Of a stretch of DNA of 64,000 nt, positions 49,685 through 59,022 are shown piece after piece. The stretch covers positions 620,001-684,000 of the forward strand of contig NZ_CANLTU010000001.1 in assembly GCF_947494125.1 (NCBI RefSeq), in the 5' to 3' direction. The position numbers and the translations under genes were made by a program. The stretch's first letter is position 1; each line of letters opens with the position of its first letter. The stretch is from an uncultured Tenacibaculum sp. (GTDB lineage Bacteria; Bacteroidota; Bacteroidia; Flavobacteriales; Flavobacteriaceae). The notes under the pieces are model-generated. The model was not told the origin of the DNA, ran no database searches, and worked only from the letters and a program-made list of their open reading frames with translations.

Positions 49685-52534
49685 TTAAGGCTTAATTTCT
49701 TCTTTTGTTTTATTTAATAATACAGGTTTTCCAAAACCTAATCCATTTAAGCGATCTAATTGTGTTTCTGCATCTCCAACAAATAACCAAATCATTTTAT
49801 TAGGATTTGCATATTTTTTTGCTAATTCTTGAATTTTTTCAACAGTCATTTCGTTTACAATTTTCTCTCTATCCTTTACATAGTTAGCATTTAAATTGTA
49901 TTCACTAATGTTTTGTAGCATCCTTAATTTAGCACTCATGGTTTCAAAACCTCTCGCATTACTTTTAATTAAGAAACCTTTTGTAGTTGCTAAATCTTTC
50001 TCAGAATAATTAACTGGATAGTCTGTAACTATTTTCTTTATCAATTGAGCAGATTCTAAGGTTACGTTAGATCTAACTCGACTAGCAATAGTAAAAGGAC
50101 CAACAGCTTTTGTTCCTGAGAATTGTGAGTAAATACCATAAGTATATCCTTTTCCTTCTCTTAATTCTTGCATTAATTGAGAAGCAAAACCACCACCACC
50201 AAGAATGTAATTCATTACGGTTGCCGAGTAATAATCTTTATCGGTTGCAGATAAAGCTGGGGCACCAAAACTTAGTACAGACTGCTTTGCTTTAGGCACA
50301 TCATAAAAATACACTGTAGGTTTACTTGGCGCTTCAGGAGTTTTAAATACAGGAATAGTTACTGTTTTTGCAGTCCATTTTGAATTTAAATTATTTAATG
50401 ACGTGATTACTTTCTCTTTATTAATGTCTCCAACAATATGTAGTTTAGCAACTGAAGGAGAAATATAATTAGTATAATAGGCCTTTAAATCTTCTAAATT
50501 AATTTTATCAATAGAAGAGATGCTACCTAAAGTGTTTTTTGAATGAATATTATCTTTACCGTAAATTAATTCATTATACACATTTTGAGTAATTGAATTA
50601 GGGTTTGCTTCCTGCTGACGTAAATTACCAACTACAGATTTTTTTATCAATTCAAACTCAGTTGCATCCCAACGAGGTTCTAATAACATTTCTTCAACTA
50701 AGGCTAATGTTTTAGCATAGTTTTTTGCTAGTGAATTACCGCTTATTGTTATATGCTCTTTTGAAGCATAAATATTAATAGAAGCACCTAGCTCTTGTAT
50801 AGCTTCTTCTAATTCCGCAACGGTTTTGTTTTTTGTACCTCTATTCATTAAACGAGCAGTAAGATTCGCAAGGCCTAACTTATCCATTTTCTCTAATAAC
50901 TGGCCACCGTCAATTACTAAATTGAAACGAACTAAAGGAACTTCACTATTTTCAATACCATACACCTTAATTCCGTTTGCTAATTCATCAGTCCAAACAT
51001 TTGGCACATTTAAGGTTGGAGCTTTTCCGTAAGGAGGCTCTACAGCACGATTTATTTTTGAAGGAGTTTTTGTGTACTCAGCTGCAATTTTTGGGTCGAA
51101 TTTCGCTTCTGCTCCCAGAACAATTTTCTCTTCTTTAATAATTGCTTCTTTAGAATCTTTAATAGCAAGATTCGCCATTCCTTTAGGAACAAAACTTGTT
51201 GCAATAAAGTTTTTACCTTTAATGTACGTGTTATAAACACGCATTACATCTTCTTTCGTAACGCCAAGCGTAAGATCTATTTCTTTGTTAATGAAATTAG
51301 GATCACCTGCATAGGTGTTATAAGAAGCTAAACTTGTTCCTTTACCAATTACGCTAGCTAAACTATTGTAAAATTGAGTTTCTAAACCTGCTTTAATTCT
51401 GTTTAAATCTTTGCCAGAAATACCTTCTTTTTCGAAGTTCTCAAAAGCTTTATGTATTCCATTATTGATTTCATTTAAGTCAACATCTTTAAATCCACGA
51501 ATACCTAACTGAGTTTGACCAGCTAATTCAGAAGACCAGTTCCACATACCAGTAGAAGCAGTAAGTTTTAAATCATCAACTAAAACTTTATTTAAAGGAG
51601 CTTTTTTTCCTTGTGATAAATATTCGGTTAAGATATCTAAAGCATAAGAATCTTTATGGTATAATTCTACCGTAGGCCAAGCTATTGTTAACATAGGCAA
51701 TCTAGCAAAATTATCTTCAAAGTATAAAAATTTAGATTCATTTACAATTCCAGACCTTTTTTCTAAAGGGGTAATTTTTTCTCCTCTCGGAATTTCATCA
51801 AAATATTTATGTACCCATTCTTTTGCTTCTGTTGGGTCAAAATCTCCTGATAAAACCAAGGTTGCATTATTTGGAACGTACCATTTTTTAAAGAATGTTT
51901 TTACATCATTTAAAGTGGCATTCTGTAAATGTTCTAAAGAACCTATTACTTGCCAGTTATATGGATGATCTTTTGGGTATAAGTTTCGATCGATAATTTG
52001 TTGATTAAAACCGTAAGGAGCGTTGTCTACTCGTTGTCTTTTTTCGTTTTTTACAACTTCTTTTTCTTTTGCTAAAACAGGATCGGTTACCGTATTTATA
52101 AACCAACCTAATTTATCTGCCTCTGCCCAAATCATTTTTTCTAAAGCATCATTTGGTACCGTTTGTAAATAATTTGTTCTGTCTCTAGAGGTTGATCCAT
52201 TAGCGCCAGAACCACCAATTCGAGCACTCATTTTATCTAAGCCTCCTTTTCCTAAGTTTTCTGATTCTAAGAATAATAAATGTTCGAATAAATGCGCAAA
52301 ACCAGTTCTTCCTTCAATTTCTCTAGCAGAACCAACATGTGCCATTAATTCGACAGCAACTACAGGATCAGATTTATCGATATGAAATATAACTTGTAAT
52401 CCGTTTTTTAATTCGAATTTTTCAAAAGGAACATTTAAGGATGTTTTAGCTTCGCTTTTATCAACTTTTTTGTCATCTGTTTTACAGGAAGCTATAGAAA
52501 TAGCAAAGACAATGAATAGAAAGTTTTTAATCAT
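49685..52534 (-). CDS. M16 family zinc metallopeptidase (two-repeat)
   Basis: The 949-residue lipoprotein (ISIASCKTDD lipobox, Cys17) has two pitrilysin halves. The first carries the inverted zinc motif HLFEH (His81, Glu84, His85) and the distal Glu region VVKNEKRQRVDNAPYGF. The second half (about residues 515-900) lacks HxxEH, as usual for the non-catalytic half, and has GGGFASQLMQELREGKGYTYG. Periplasmic M16 enzymes degrade short peptides. It is monocistronic, with the family terminator downstream. Confidence 0.92.
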   Translation of the reverse strand: MIKNFLFIVFAISIASCKTDDKKVDKSEAKTSLNVPFEKFELKNGLQVIFHIDKSDPVVAVELMAHVGSAREIEGRTGFAHLFEHLLFLESENLGKGGLDKMSARIGGSGANGSTSRDRTNYLQTVPNDALEKMIWAEADKLGWFINTVTDPVLAKEKEVVKNEKRQRVDNAPYGFNQQIIDRNLYPKDHPYNWQVIGSLEHLQNATLNDVKTFFKKWYVPNNATLVLSGDFDPTEAKEWVHKYFDEIPRGEKITPLEKRSGIVNESKFLYFEDNFARLPMLTIAWPTVELYHKDSYALDILTEYLSQGKKAPLNKVLVDDLKLTASTGMWNWSSELAGQTQLGIRGFKDVDLNEINNGIHKAFENFEKEGISGKDLNRIKAGLETQFYNSLASVIGKGTSLASYNTYAGDPNFINKEIDLTLGVTKEDVMRVYNTYIKGKNFIATSFVPKGMANLAIKDSKEAIIKEEKIVLGAEAKFDPKIAAEYTKTPSKINRAVEPPYGKAPTLNVPNVWTDELANGIKVYGIENSEVPLVRFNLVIDGGQLLEKMDKLGLANLTARLMNRGTKNKTVAELEEAIQELGASINIYASKEHITISGNSLAKNYAKTLALVEEMLLEPRWDATEFELIKKSVVGNLRQQEANPNSITQNVYNELIYGKDNIHSKNTLGSISSIDKINLEDLKAYYTNYISPSVAKLHIVGDINKEKVITSLNNLNSKWTAKTVTIPVFKTPEAPSKPTVYFYDVPKAKQSVLSFGAPALSATDKDYYSATVMNYILGGGGFASQLMQELREGKGYTYGIYSQFSGTKAVGPFTIASRVRSNVTLESAQLIKKIVTDYPVNYSEKDLATTKGFLIKSNARGFETMSAKLRMLQNISEYNLNANYVKDREKIVNEMTVEKIQELAKKYANPNKMIWLFVGDAETQLDRLNGLGFGKPVLLNKTKEEIKP

Positions 52535-52634
52535 TATTTTAATTGTTTGGTAGTAATGTTTTTATGTGTGGATAAATATACAAAAAGAGAAAACCGCATA
52601 CTGTTAAAGAAATGCTAGGGTTTTTAACAAACTA

Positions 52635-52664
52635 AAAAAGCAACCTCAAATGAGATTGCTTTTT
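52635..52664 (-). terminator. Terminator hairpin, family copy 5
   Basis: AAAAAGCAACCTCA / TGAGATTGCTTTTT stem with one mismatch, 25 bases after the pruA stop. Confidence 0.78.
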
Positions 52665-52688
52665 ATTATAATTTAAAAGATTATAAAC

Positions 52689-54314
52689 CTATCCTAAGAA
52701 AGGGTATTTATAATCTGTTGGTGTTACAAATGTTTCTTTAATTAAACGAGCAGATGTCCAACGTAATAAGTTTTGAGGAGAACCAGCTTTATCATTTGTT
52801 CCAGAAGCTCTAGCGCCTCCAAATGGTTGTTGTCCTACTACGGCACCTGTTGGCTTATCGTTAATGTAGAAGTTTCCTGCTGCATTTTCTAATGCTTTAG
52901 AGGCTTTTTCAACAATGTATCTATCTGTAGAGAAAATTGCTCCTGTTAAGGCATATTCTGTAGATTCATCAACTAGTTTTAATGAAGCTTCCCATTCAGC
53001 ATCTTCATATACGTAAATAGTCATTACAGGGCCAAATAACTCAGTACACATAGTTGCATACTTAGGTGAGTTACTAACGATTACTGTAGGCTCAATAAAG
53101 TATCCAACAGATTTGTCGTGACCACCACCAATAATTACTTCAGCATCGGCATCCGCTTTGGCTGCATCAATATATTTAGCAATTTTGTCAAAAGAACCTT
53201 CGTGAATTACAGCATTTATAAAGTTAGATGGATCTTCTGGAGAACCCATTTTTAATTCAGCAGCTTGCGCAACTAAATGACCTTTAACCTCTTCCCAAAT
53301 AGAAGCAGGAATGTAAGAACGTGAAGCTGCAGAACATTTTTGACCTTGGTATTCAAAAGAACCTCTCGTAATTGCTGTAGCAACTTGTAAAGGGTTTGAA
53401 GAATTGTGCGCCCAGATAAAATCTTTACCACCAGTTTCTCCAACAATTCTTGGATATGTTTTATACGTATCTATGTTGTTTCCTATTTGTTTCCATAAAT
53501 GTTTGAAAACATGTGTAGAACCTGTAAAGTGTAATCCAGAGAAATCTGGAGAAGCTAATACAGTATCAGTAATCATAACAGGATCACCATATACAACGTT
53601 AATTACTCCGTCAGGTAAACCAGCTTCTTTAAATAAGTCTACAATTACTTGTGCAGAGTATGCTTGATGATCAGAAGGTTTCCAAACAACAACATTCCCC
53701 ATTAAAGCAGCAGCTGCAGGTAAGTTAGCAGCAATAGATGTAAAGTTAAATGGAGTAATTGCATATACGAATCCTTCTAAAGGTCTGTATTCAACTCTGT
53801 TCCATATTCCAGGTGCAGAATCTGGTTGCTCTTTAAAGATGTCAATCATGAATTCTACGTTAAAACGGAAGAAATCAATCATTTCACAAGCAGCATCAAT
53901 TTCAGCTTGGTGTACATTTTTAGATTGAGCGATCATTGTAGCAGCATTCATTTTTGCTCTATATGGACCCGCTAACAATTCAGCAGCTTTTAAAAATATA
54001 GAAGCACGTTCCATCCAGCTAACACTAGACCATGCTTCTCTTGCAGCTAAAGCTGTTGAAATAGCAGCATCTACATGAGATTTATCTGCTGTGTGGTATT
54101 GACCAACTACATGTTTATGATCATGTGGAGGTGTAATATTTTTAGTGTTTCCAGTTCTAACTTCTTCACCATTAATATGCATTGGTACATCAATATTACT
54201 ATTGAACATTGATTTGTAAGTTGCCAATAATTCTTCTCTTTCAGGAGAGCCAGGAGCGTATCCTTTTACAGGTTCGTTTACTGCTTTAGGAACATTAAAA
54301 AATCCTCTTGCCAT
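52689..54314 (-). CDS. pruA: 1-pyrroline-5-carboxylate dehydrogenase
   Basis: The 541-residue enzyme has the length of stand-alone P5C dehydrogenase. Motifs are ITPFNFTSIAANLP, WKPSD, VGETGGKDF (catalytic Glu293), YQGQKCSAASR (nucleophile Cys327), and FGPVMTIYVYED. It oxidises glutamate semialdehyde to glutamate with NAD+, the second step of proline breakdown. No putA or proline dehydrogenase gene is adjacent, so that step must be encoded elsewhere. A -7 box (TAACTTTG) lies about 126 bases upstream. Confidence 0.94.
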   Translation of the reverse strand: MARGFFNVPKAVNEPVKGYAPGSPEREELLATYKSMFNSNIDVPMHINGEEVRTGNTKNITPPHDHKHVVGQYHTADKSHVDAAISTALAAREAWSSVSWMERASIFLKAAELLAGPYRAKMNAATMIAQSKNVHQAEIDAACEMIDFFRFNVEFMIDIFKEQPDSAPGIWNRVEYRPLEGFVYAITPFNFTSIAANLPAAAALMGNVVVWKPSDHQAYSAQVIVDLFKEAGLPDGVINVVYGDPVMITDTVLASPDFSGLHFTGSTHVFKHLWKQIGNNIDTYKTYPRIVGETGGKDFIWAHNSSNPLQVATAITRGSFEYQGQKCSAASRSYIPASIWEEVKGHLVAQAAELKMGSPEDPSNFINAVIHEGSFDKIAKYIDAAKADADAEVIIGGGHDKSVGYFIEPTVIVSNSPKYATMCTELFGPVMTIYVYEDAEWEASLKLVDESTEYALTGAIFSTDRYIVEKASKALENAAGNFYINDKPTGAVVGQQPFGGARASGTNDKAGSPQNLLRWTSARLIKETFVTPTDYKYPFLG

Positions 54315-54439
54315 TTTATTATGTTGTTTGTATGTTTAAAAATATTTTTCTTGAAAAAGCAAAAACAAAATCTAATACTATTAATTTGCAGAGATTAAGT
54401 TGTTTACATAATCAAACAATCTAGGATTGTTTTGAGGTA

Positions 54440-54447
54440 CAAAGTTA
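54440..54447 (-). promoter_or_regulatory. -7 box TAACTTTG, possible pruA promoter
   Basis: A perfect TAnnTTTG match on the minus strand, which would give a leader of about 120 bases to pruA. Confidence 0.35.
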
Positions 54448-54509
54448 ACACTTATTTTTAGTAATAACTAAGTAGTTTTTATGTCTTAATTTACCAAAAG
54501 AGATACTAT

Positions 54510-55196
54510 ATGTGCACGGTAACTTATTTACCTTTAGGAAATAATGATTTTATATTAACATCTAATAGAGATGAAGATCCTAAACGAAGAACAATACCAC
54601 CCAAAGAATACAATGAAGAAGGGGTGAAGTTACGATATCCAAAAGATGCATTGGCTGGAGGTACTTGGATTGGTTTGTCTGAAAAAGATAGACTAATTTG
54701 TTTGTTGAATGGAGGTTTTACAAAACATGTAAGAGAAACTTTCTATAAAATGAGTAGAGGGGTAATTGTAAAAGAATTACTAAAAGTGAGTAATCCAGTT
54801 GAAATTATACGCAATTTTGATTTCAATGGCATTGAACCTTTCACTATAATCTTGGTAGATTGGAAAAATACTTTAAAGGCTTACGAACTAATATGGGACG
54901 GTGTACAAAAGCATTTTGTAGAATTGAAAAATGAACCTAAAATTTGGTCATCATCAACTTTATATAATGAAGAAATAAAACAATTACGACGCGAGTGGTT
55001 TGCAGATTGGCTTCAAGAAAATAGCGAGTTTTCTCAAACAGAAATTGTTGCTTTTCATCAGGATGAAACTAAAGGTAGTTCTGAAATTTCATTAAAAATG
55101 AAACGTTCAAATGTTGAAACTGTAAGTACTACTTCTGTAAAAAAAGAGCGAGATATTATAACAATGGATTACTACCCGGTTGAAGTTATAAAATAG
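54510..55196 (+). CDS. NRDE family protein (TANGO2-like)
   Basis: The 228-residue protein begins MCTVTYLPLGNNDFILTSNRDED, with the conserved Cys2 and the NRDE motif. GGTWIGLSEKDRLICLLNGG is also typical. TANGO2/NRDE proteins have an Ntn-hydrolase-like fold with an N-terminal Cys after Met removal. Eukaryotic members are linked to haem or lipid handling; the bacterial role is not settled. It stands alone, divergent from pruA. Confidence 0.88.
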   Translation: MCTVTYLPLGNNDFILTSNRDEDPKRRTIPPKEYNEEGVKLRYPKDALAGGTWIGLSEKDRLICLLNGGFTKHVRETFYKMSRGVIVKELLKVSNPVEIIRNFDFNGIEPFTIILVDWKNTLKAYELIWDGVQKHFVELKNEPKIWSSSTLYNEEIKQLRREWFADWLQENSEFSQTEIVAFHQDETKGSSEISLKMKRSNVETVSTTSVKKERDIITMDYYPVEVIK

Positions 55197-55241
55197 CGTA
55201 AAATCACTATTAAATATTGACTGTGAAATAAGAGTTTTTAG

Positions 55242-55249
55242 TATTTTTG
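55242..55249 (+). promoter_or_regulatory. -7 box TATTTTTG for the three-gene exported-protein cluster
   Basis: A perfect TAnnTTTG match 11 bases before the ATG at 55261, with a TTG at 55217 (22-base gap). Confidence 0.5.
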
Positions 55250-55260
55250 CGAAAAAAACT

Positions 55261-55932
55261 ATGTGTAAAAGGCAGTTGCTTATTTTGTGCTCAATTATTC
55301 TTTTATTGTTTACAAGTTGTTTTGAATTTGTTGAAGAAATAAGTTTTAATAAAGACGGATCGGGTAGTGCTACATTGACTTTAAACTTAAGTAAAAACAA
55401 AACAAAAATAACCTCTATACTATTGCTAGATAGTATTAATGGATATAGAGTTCCTTCAAAAAATACAATTCAAAAAAAGATAGCTGAGGTAGTTAAGAAA
55501 ATAAAAAAAACCAAAGGAATTCATAATGTAAATAGTACGTTGAATTTAGATGAATACATCGTTGCTATTTCTTGTGATTTTGATACTGTGGATGCTCTTA
55601 ATTCTGTATTAATAGCTTTTAGTTCTAAAAAGCAGGGCCAAGCGATAAAGAACCGAAAACATTTTACTTATAATAAAACGAATAAAACATTTGTTCGTAG
55701 CCATCATTTTAATATTGGAAGAGAATTTCAAAATACAAAAATGAAAGACAGAAAGGTTTTTGAAACGGCTACTTATACTGGGGTATATCGTTTTCAGGAC
55801 TTCGTAAAATCATGTGAAAATAAATTAGCAAGAATATCAAAAAGTAAAAAAGCCGTTATGTTACGAGTGAAGGCTCAGGATATAATAACAAACAACCAAA
55901 CAATAAAAAATAGAATACAACTACAGAATTAA
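55261..55932 (+). CDS. Putative lipoprotein, first gene of a three-gene cluster
   Basis: The 223-residue protein has a lipobox LLFTSC (Cys about residue 20), then EEISFNKDGSGSATLTLNLSKNKTKI, a pattern seen in flavobacterial lipoproteins with a repeated beta-hairpin. The rest is basic and helical (KKIAEVVKKIKKTKG). I do not recognise a named family. The next gene starts 5 bases after its stop, so it is the first gene of an operon with two larger exported proteins. Confidence 0.72.
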   Translation: MCKRQLLILCSIILLLFTSCFEFVEEISFNKDGSGSATLTLNLSKNKTKITSILLLDSINGYRVPSKNTIQKKIAEVVKKIKKTKGIHNVNSTLNLDEYIVAISCDFDTVDALNSVLIAFSSKKQGQAIKNRKHFTYNKTNKTFVRSHHFNIGREFQNTKMKDRKVFETATYTGVYRFQDFVKSCENKLARISKSKKAVMLRVKAQDIITNNQTIKNRIQLQN

Positions 55933-55937
55933 AAATT

Positions 55938-57650
55938 ATGATGAGAAAAATTATTGCAGCAATACTATTGGTGAATACATGTATTGTTTTACAAGCACAA
56001 AAACTAGAAAGTAAAATACCTAATAATGTAGATGTTGTTATTGCAGCAAATGCAGATAATTTATTTAGTTTAATTGATATTTCTGATATAGATAACAGCT
56101 TTATCGGAAAAGGAGTGTTGAGAGGAACAAATAAAAAAAACAAAGTTACTTCGGTAAGTAACATGGGAATTGATATTGAATCGAATTCATATTACTTTTT
56201 TAAGAAAACCGATAGTATATCATACCATACTGTTTTAGTTGAATTAAATGACAGAACACTGTATGAATCTACACTGAAAGAGCGAAAAAAGAAAAAGATT
56301 AAAAGAGAAAATGGTTATAATTACATAGAAGGGTATGGTAGTTTAACAATTTGGAATAACACGATGCTTGTTGTTGTTAATGGAAGTAAATCTTATAGCT
56401 ATTTTAAAGAGCATAAAGATCGTTTTGATAAGTTAAAAGGAGAGAAGGAGTCTAGTTATTCTTTTAAAAAGAGAGTTGTAAAATCTTGGATTAAAAAAGA
56501 AGCATTACATGTTCTAAATAATAATTTATCAAATTCAATAGCTACGAATAAAAAATTCCAGAAAGGGAAAAAGAAAAATGCTTCAGCTACACTTTGGGTT
56601 CGTAATTATGGGATGCTAATGTCTAGTTTTATAGAATCTTTTGGAAGAAAAATGCGTTCAACGATGTCGTATTTAATGCCTCAGAAAGGGAAAAATATTT
56701 ATGGAGTAGAAGAAGTAACAGCAAATTTATTTTTTGAGAAATCAGACGCTCGAGTTTTATTAGAAATGACAGTTAGTGACTATATGAAAAAGTCATTTAA
56801 AAAGATTTATAATAAAAGAATGAATAGTGCTATTGTAAATGGTTTTGATCATGATAAGGCCTTAGCTTTTTGTAGTATGTCTATGAGTACAGAAGAATTA
56901 CTTGTGCAATATCCAGAAATGATGAACAAATTATATGGAGGTATTTTACCAAAGTTTAAACAAGAATTTGATATTATTGGTGATATGTTATCATTAATAA
57001 TAGATGAAAAAGCAATAGCTAAATTAGTAACTGGAGATGCTCTTTTTGTATTGAATAAGTTTGCGGAAAAAGAAGTTGAGTATACAACTTATGAGTATGA
57101 CGATGATTATAAGCGTAAAGAAGTAACTAAAACAAGAGAAACATTAGTTCCTGACTTTACAATAATGATTGGATCTGAAGAGAAAGAATTACTAACAAAA
57201 ATATTTAAGTTAGGAGAAAAGTATAAAGCTGTAAAAGCAACGAATAATGTTTATGAACTAGTTGTGAAAAAAGCGAAATTACCATTTAAAATTTATGCAG
57301 TAGTTAAAAATGAGGTTTTATATTTTACAACTTCTAAAGGTAACGCTTTAAATATTGAGAGAGGAAGAGTTAAGTTTAAATCAAATAAACATAGTAAGTT
57401 AATTAAAAATAACGCTACTGTAATGTTTGCAGATATTAATGGGTTAATTAATAGTGTGCCTGCAGGATGGTTTGGTAAAAAAGAAGATAAAATGATTCGT
57501 TTTTCAAATGAACACTTAACCAATATTCATTTTAGAGTTTCAAAAATGAAAGGAGCTAAAATATCTTCTGAACTAAAATTAAATACAAAAGGAAAAGAAG
57601 AAAATACATTAAAATTAGTATTTAGGTTAATTAATGATATGACTAAATAA
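55938..57650 (+). CDS. Exported protein of unknown function (DUF4836-like impression)
   Basis: The 570-residue protein has a signal peptide (residues 1-20, LQAQ) followed by KIPNNVDVVIAANADNLFSLIDI. That opening resembles proteins that begin by testing a value per 'self' domain, such as the DUF4836 group, but I am not sure of the family. The mature part is basic and long, without membrane helices. Near 57077-57110 it has the motif TTYEYDDDYKRKE, shared with the next gene. The function is unknown. Confidence 0.7.
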   Translation: MMRKIIAAILLVNTCIVLQAQKLESKIPNNVDVVIAANADNLFSLIDISDIDNSFIGKGVLRGTNKKNKVTSVSNMGIDIESNSYYFFKKTDSISYHTVLVELNDRTLYESTLKERKKKKIKRENGYNYIEGYGSLTIWNNTMLVVVNGSKSYSYFKEHKDRFDKLKGEKESSYSFKKRVVKSWIKKEALHVLNNNLSNSIATNKKFQKGKKKNASATLWVRNYGMLMSSFIESFGRKMRSTMSYLMPQKGKNIYGVEEVTANLFFEKSDARVLLEMTVSDYMKKSFKKIYNKRMNSAIVNGFDHDKALAFCSMSMSTEELLVQYPEMMNKLYGGILPKFKQEFDIIGDMLSLIIDEKAIAKLVTGDALFVLNKFAEKEVEYTTYEYDDDYKRKEVTKTRETLVPDFTIMIGSEEKELLTKIFKLGEKYKAVKATNNVYELVVKKAKLPFKIYAVVKNEVLYFTTSKGNALNIERGRVKFKSNKHSKLIKNNATVMFADINGLINSVPAGWFGKKEDKMIRFSNEHLTNIHFRVSKMKGAKISSELKLNTKGKEENTLKLVFRLINDMTK

Positions 57651-57655
57651 GACTG

Positions 57656-58978
57656 ATGAAAAAAAAGATAGTATATCTTATCTTAATTATACTAGGTATG
57701 GTATTTACAGTTGGATATTTTCGGTATAATCCAACTGTAAATATTATAAATACAATACCAGCTTCTGCAGATTCAGTTATTAGAATTAATTTACGTGAAG
57801 TTGAGTATACTATGATAAAGGATGTTTTAAAACACCCTTTATCATATTTTGATTTTAAAAAAACAACATCGTCAGAGTCAAAAAAAACAATCTCTTTAAT
57901 TAATCAAGTAGAAATACCTAAGAATATATTTTTTTACACTAATTCTAAAAATTTAAAAAACACTTGGATAAGCAGTGTGCTCAAAATAAAAAATAAAGAA
58001 AAATTATTTAAATTCTTTAAACAAGAGGGAGTTGTTAAAAAAAATAAAGAAAATGTAGCGTATTTTGCTTATAAGAAGTTTAATTATTTTGTAAAAGGAG
58101 ATGAACTTAAAATGATGTTTAGTTATAATGATATAACTAAAACAGAATTGATAATTGACACGATTTTTAAGGAAGGAAGTTACTTAAAAGAAAGTAATAA
58201 GGACTTGTTGAAATTAAAAAACAACAAAGGGCTTATTGCCATGTATGTTAAAAACAATGGCTTTTTTGAACTGAAAAAACAGAGTCAGAAAATACTAATA
58301 GAAGGGGAACTAAGTAATAACCTTTTTTTGCCTTATGAAGCTGTTGAAAATGAACAGGTTTTAGCATTAGTTTCAGGGAGGGTTAATCAGGAATTTGCAT
58401 CTGGTTTTATAAAGAAAAGACAAAAAGATAAGTTTAAAAAGTTAACAAATTTATCTTTAGACTCCATCAATAATTATTGGAATGGAGAGTTAGATTTTAG
58501 TATTAAGTCTTTTGAAAATAAAACGGATACAATTACTACATATGAATACGATGATGATTTTAATAAGATAGAAAAAAAATCGATCGATGTAAAGATAATC
58601 CCTAATATCAATTTTAGAATTGGAGGCAGTACATTTTTTGATTATTTGTATTCGAAAAAAAGCATCCAAGATGTTGAAGGAGAAAATATAGCTGTTATAA
58701 ATCCATTGTTTAAAACGTATGCAAGTAAGGGGGAGAAAGAAGTTGTTTTATATTCAGCAGCTAATGATGGTTTTAAAGAAAGAGGAAGTAATAAGTTTTC
58801 ATTTTTTTTTAATGTAGAAAAGTATTCAGGGAAAAATAGAGGCTTTTATTCAGTTGCAAATAAATATTTAGAACAAATACAAAAAGTTAGAGCAGCAATA
58901 ACCCAAAACAACGAAATTAAGGTTGTTATTGATTTAAAAAGTACTTCATTAAAAGCAATATCTAAAGTATTAGAATAA
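57656..58978 (+). CDS. Exported or anchored protein of unknown function, paralogue of the upstream gene
   Basis: The 440-residue protein has one N-terminal hydrophobic segment (YLILIILGMVFTVGYF), a signal anchor or signal peptide. NTIPASADSVIRINLRE then matches the IPNNVDVVIAANADNL start of the upstream product. The motif TTYEYDDDFNKIEKK (near 58530-58562) repeats the one in that protein. The two are distant paralogues in one operon, 5 bases apart. No family is recognised. Confidence 0.7.
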   Translation: MKKKIVYLILIILGMVFTVGYFRYNPTVNIINTIPASADSVIRINLREVEYTMIKDVLKHPLSYFDFKKTTSSESKKTISLINQVEIPKNIFFYTNSKNLKNTWISSVLKIKNKEKLFKFFKQEGVVKKNKENVAYFAYKKFNYFVKGDELKMMFSYNDITKTELIIDTIFKEGSYLKESNKDLLKLKNNKGLIAMYVKNNGFFELKKQSQKILIEGELSNNLFLPYEAVENEQVLALVSGRVNQEFASGFIKKRQKDKFKKLTNLSLDSINNYWNGELDFSIKSFENKTDTITTYEYDDDFNKIEKKSIDVKIIPNINFRIGGSTFFDYLYSKKSIQDVEGENIAVINPLFKTYASKGEKEVVLYSAANDGFKERGSNKFSFFFNVEKYSGKNRGFYSVANKYLEQIQKVRAAITQNNEIKVVIDLKSTSLKAISKVLE

Positions 58979-59022
58979 CGAAATTTGTTGTATTTATTAA
59001 AACAGATAGAAATATTTAGGTT

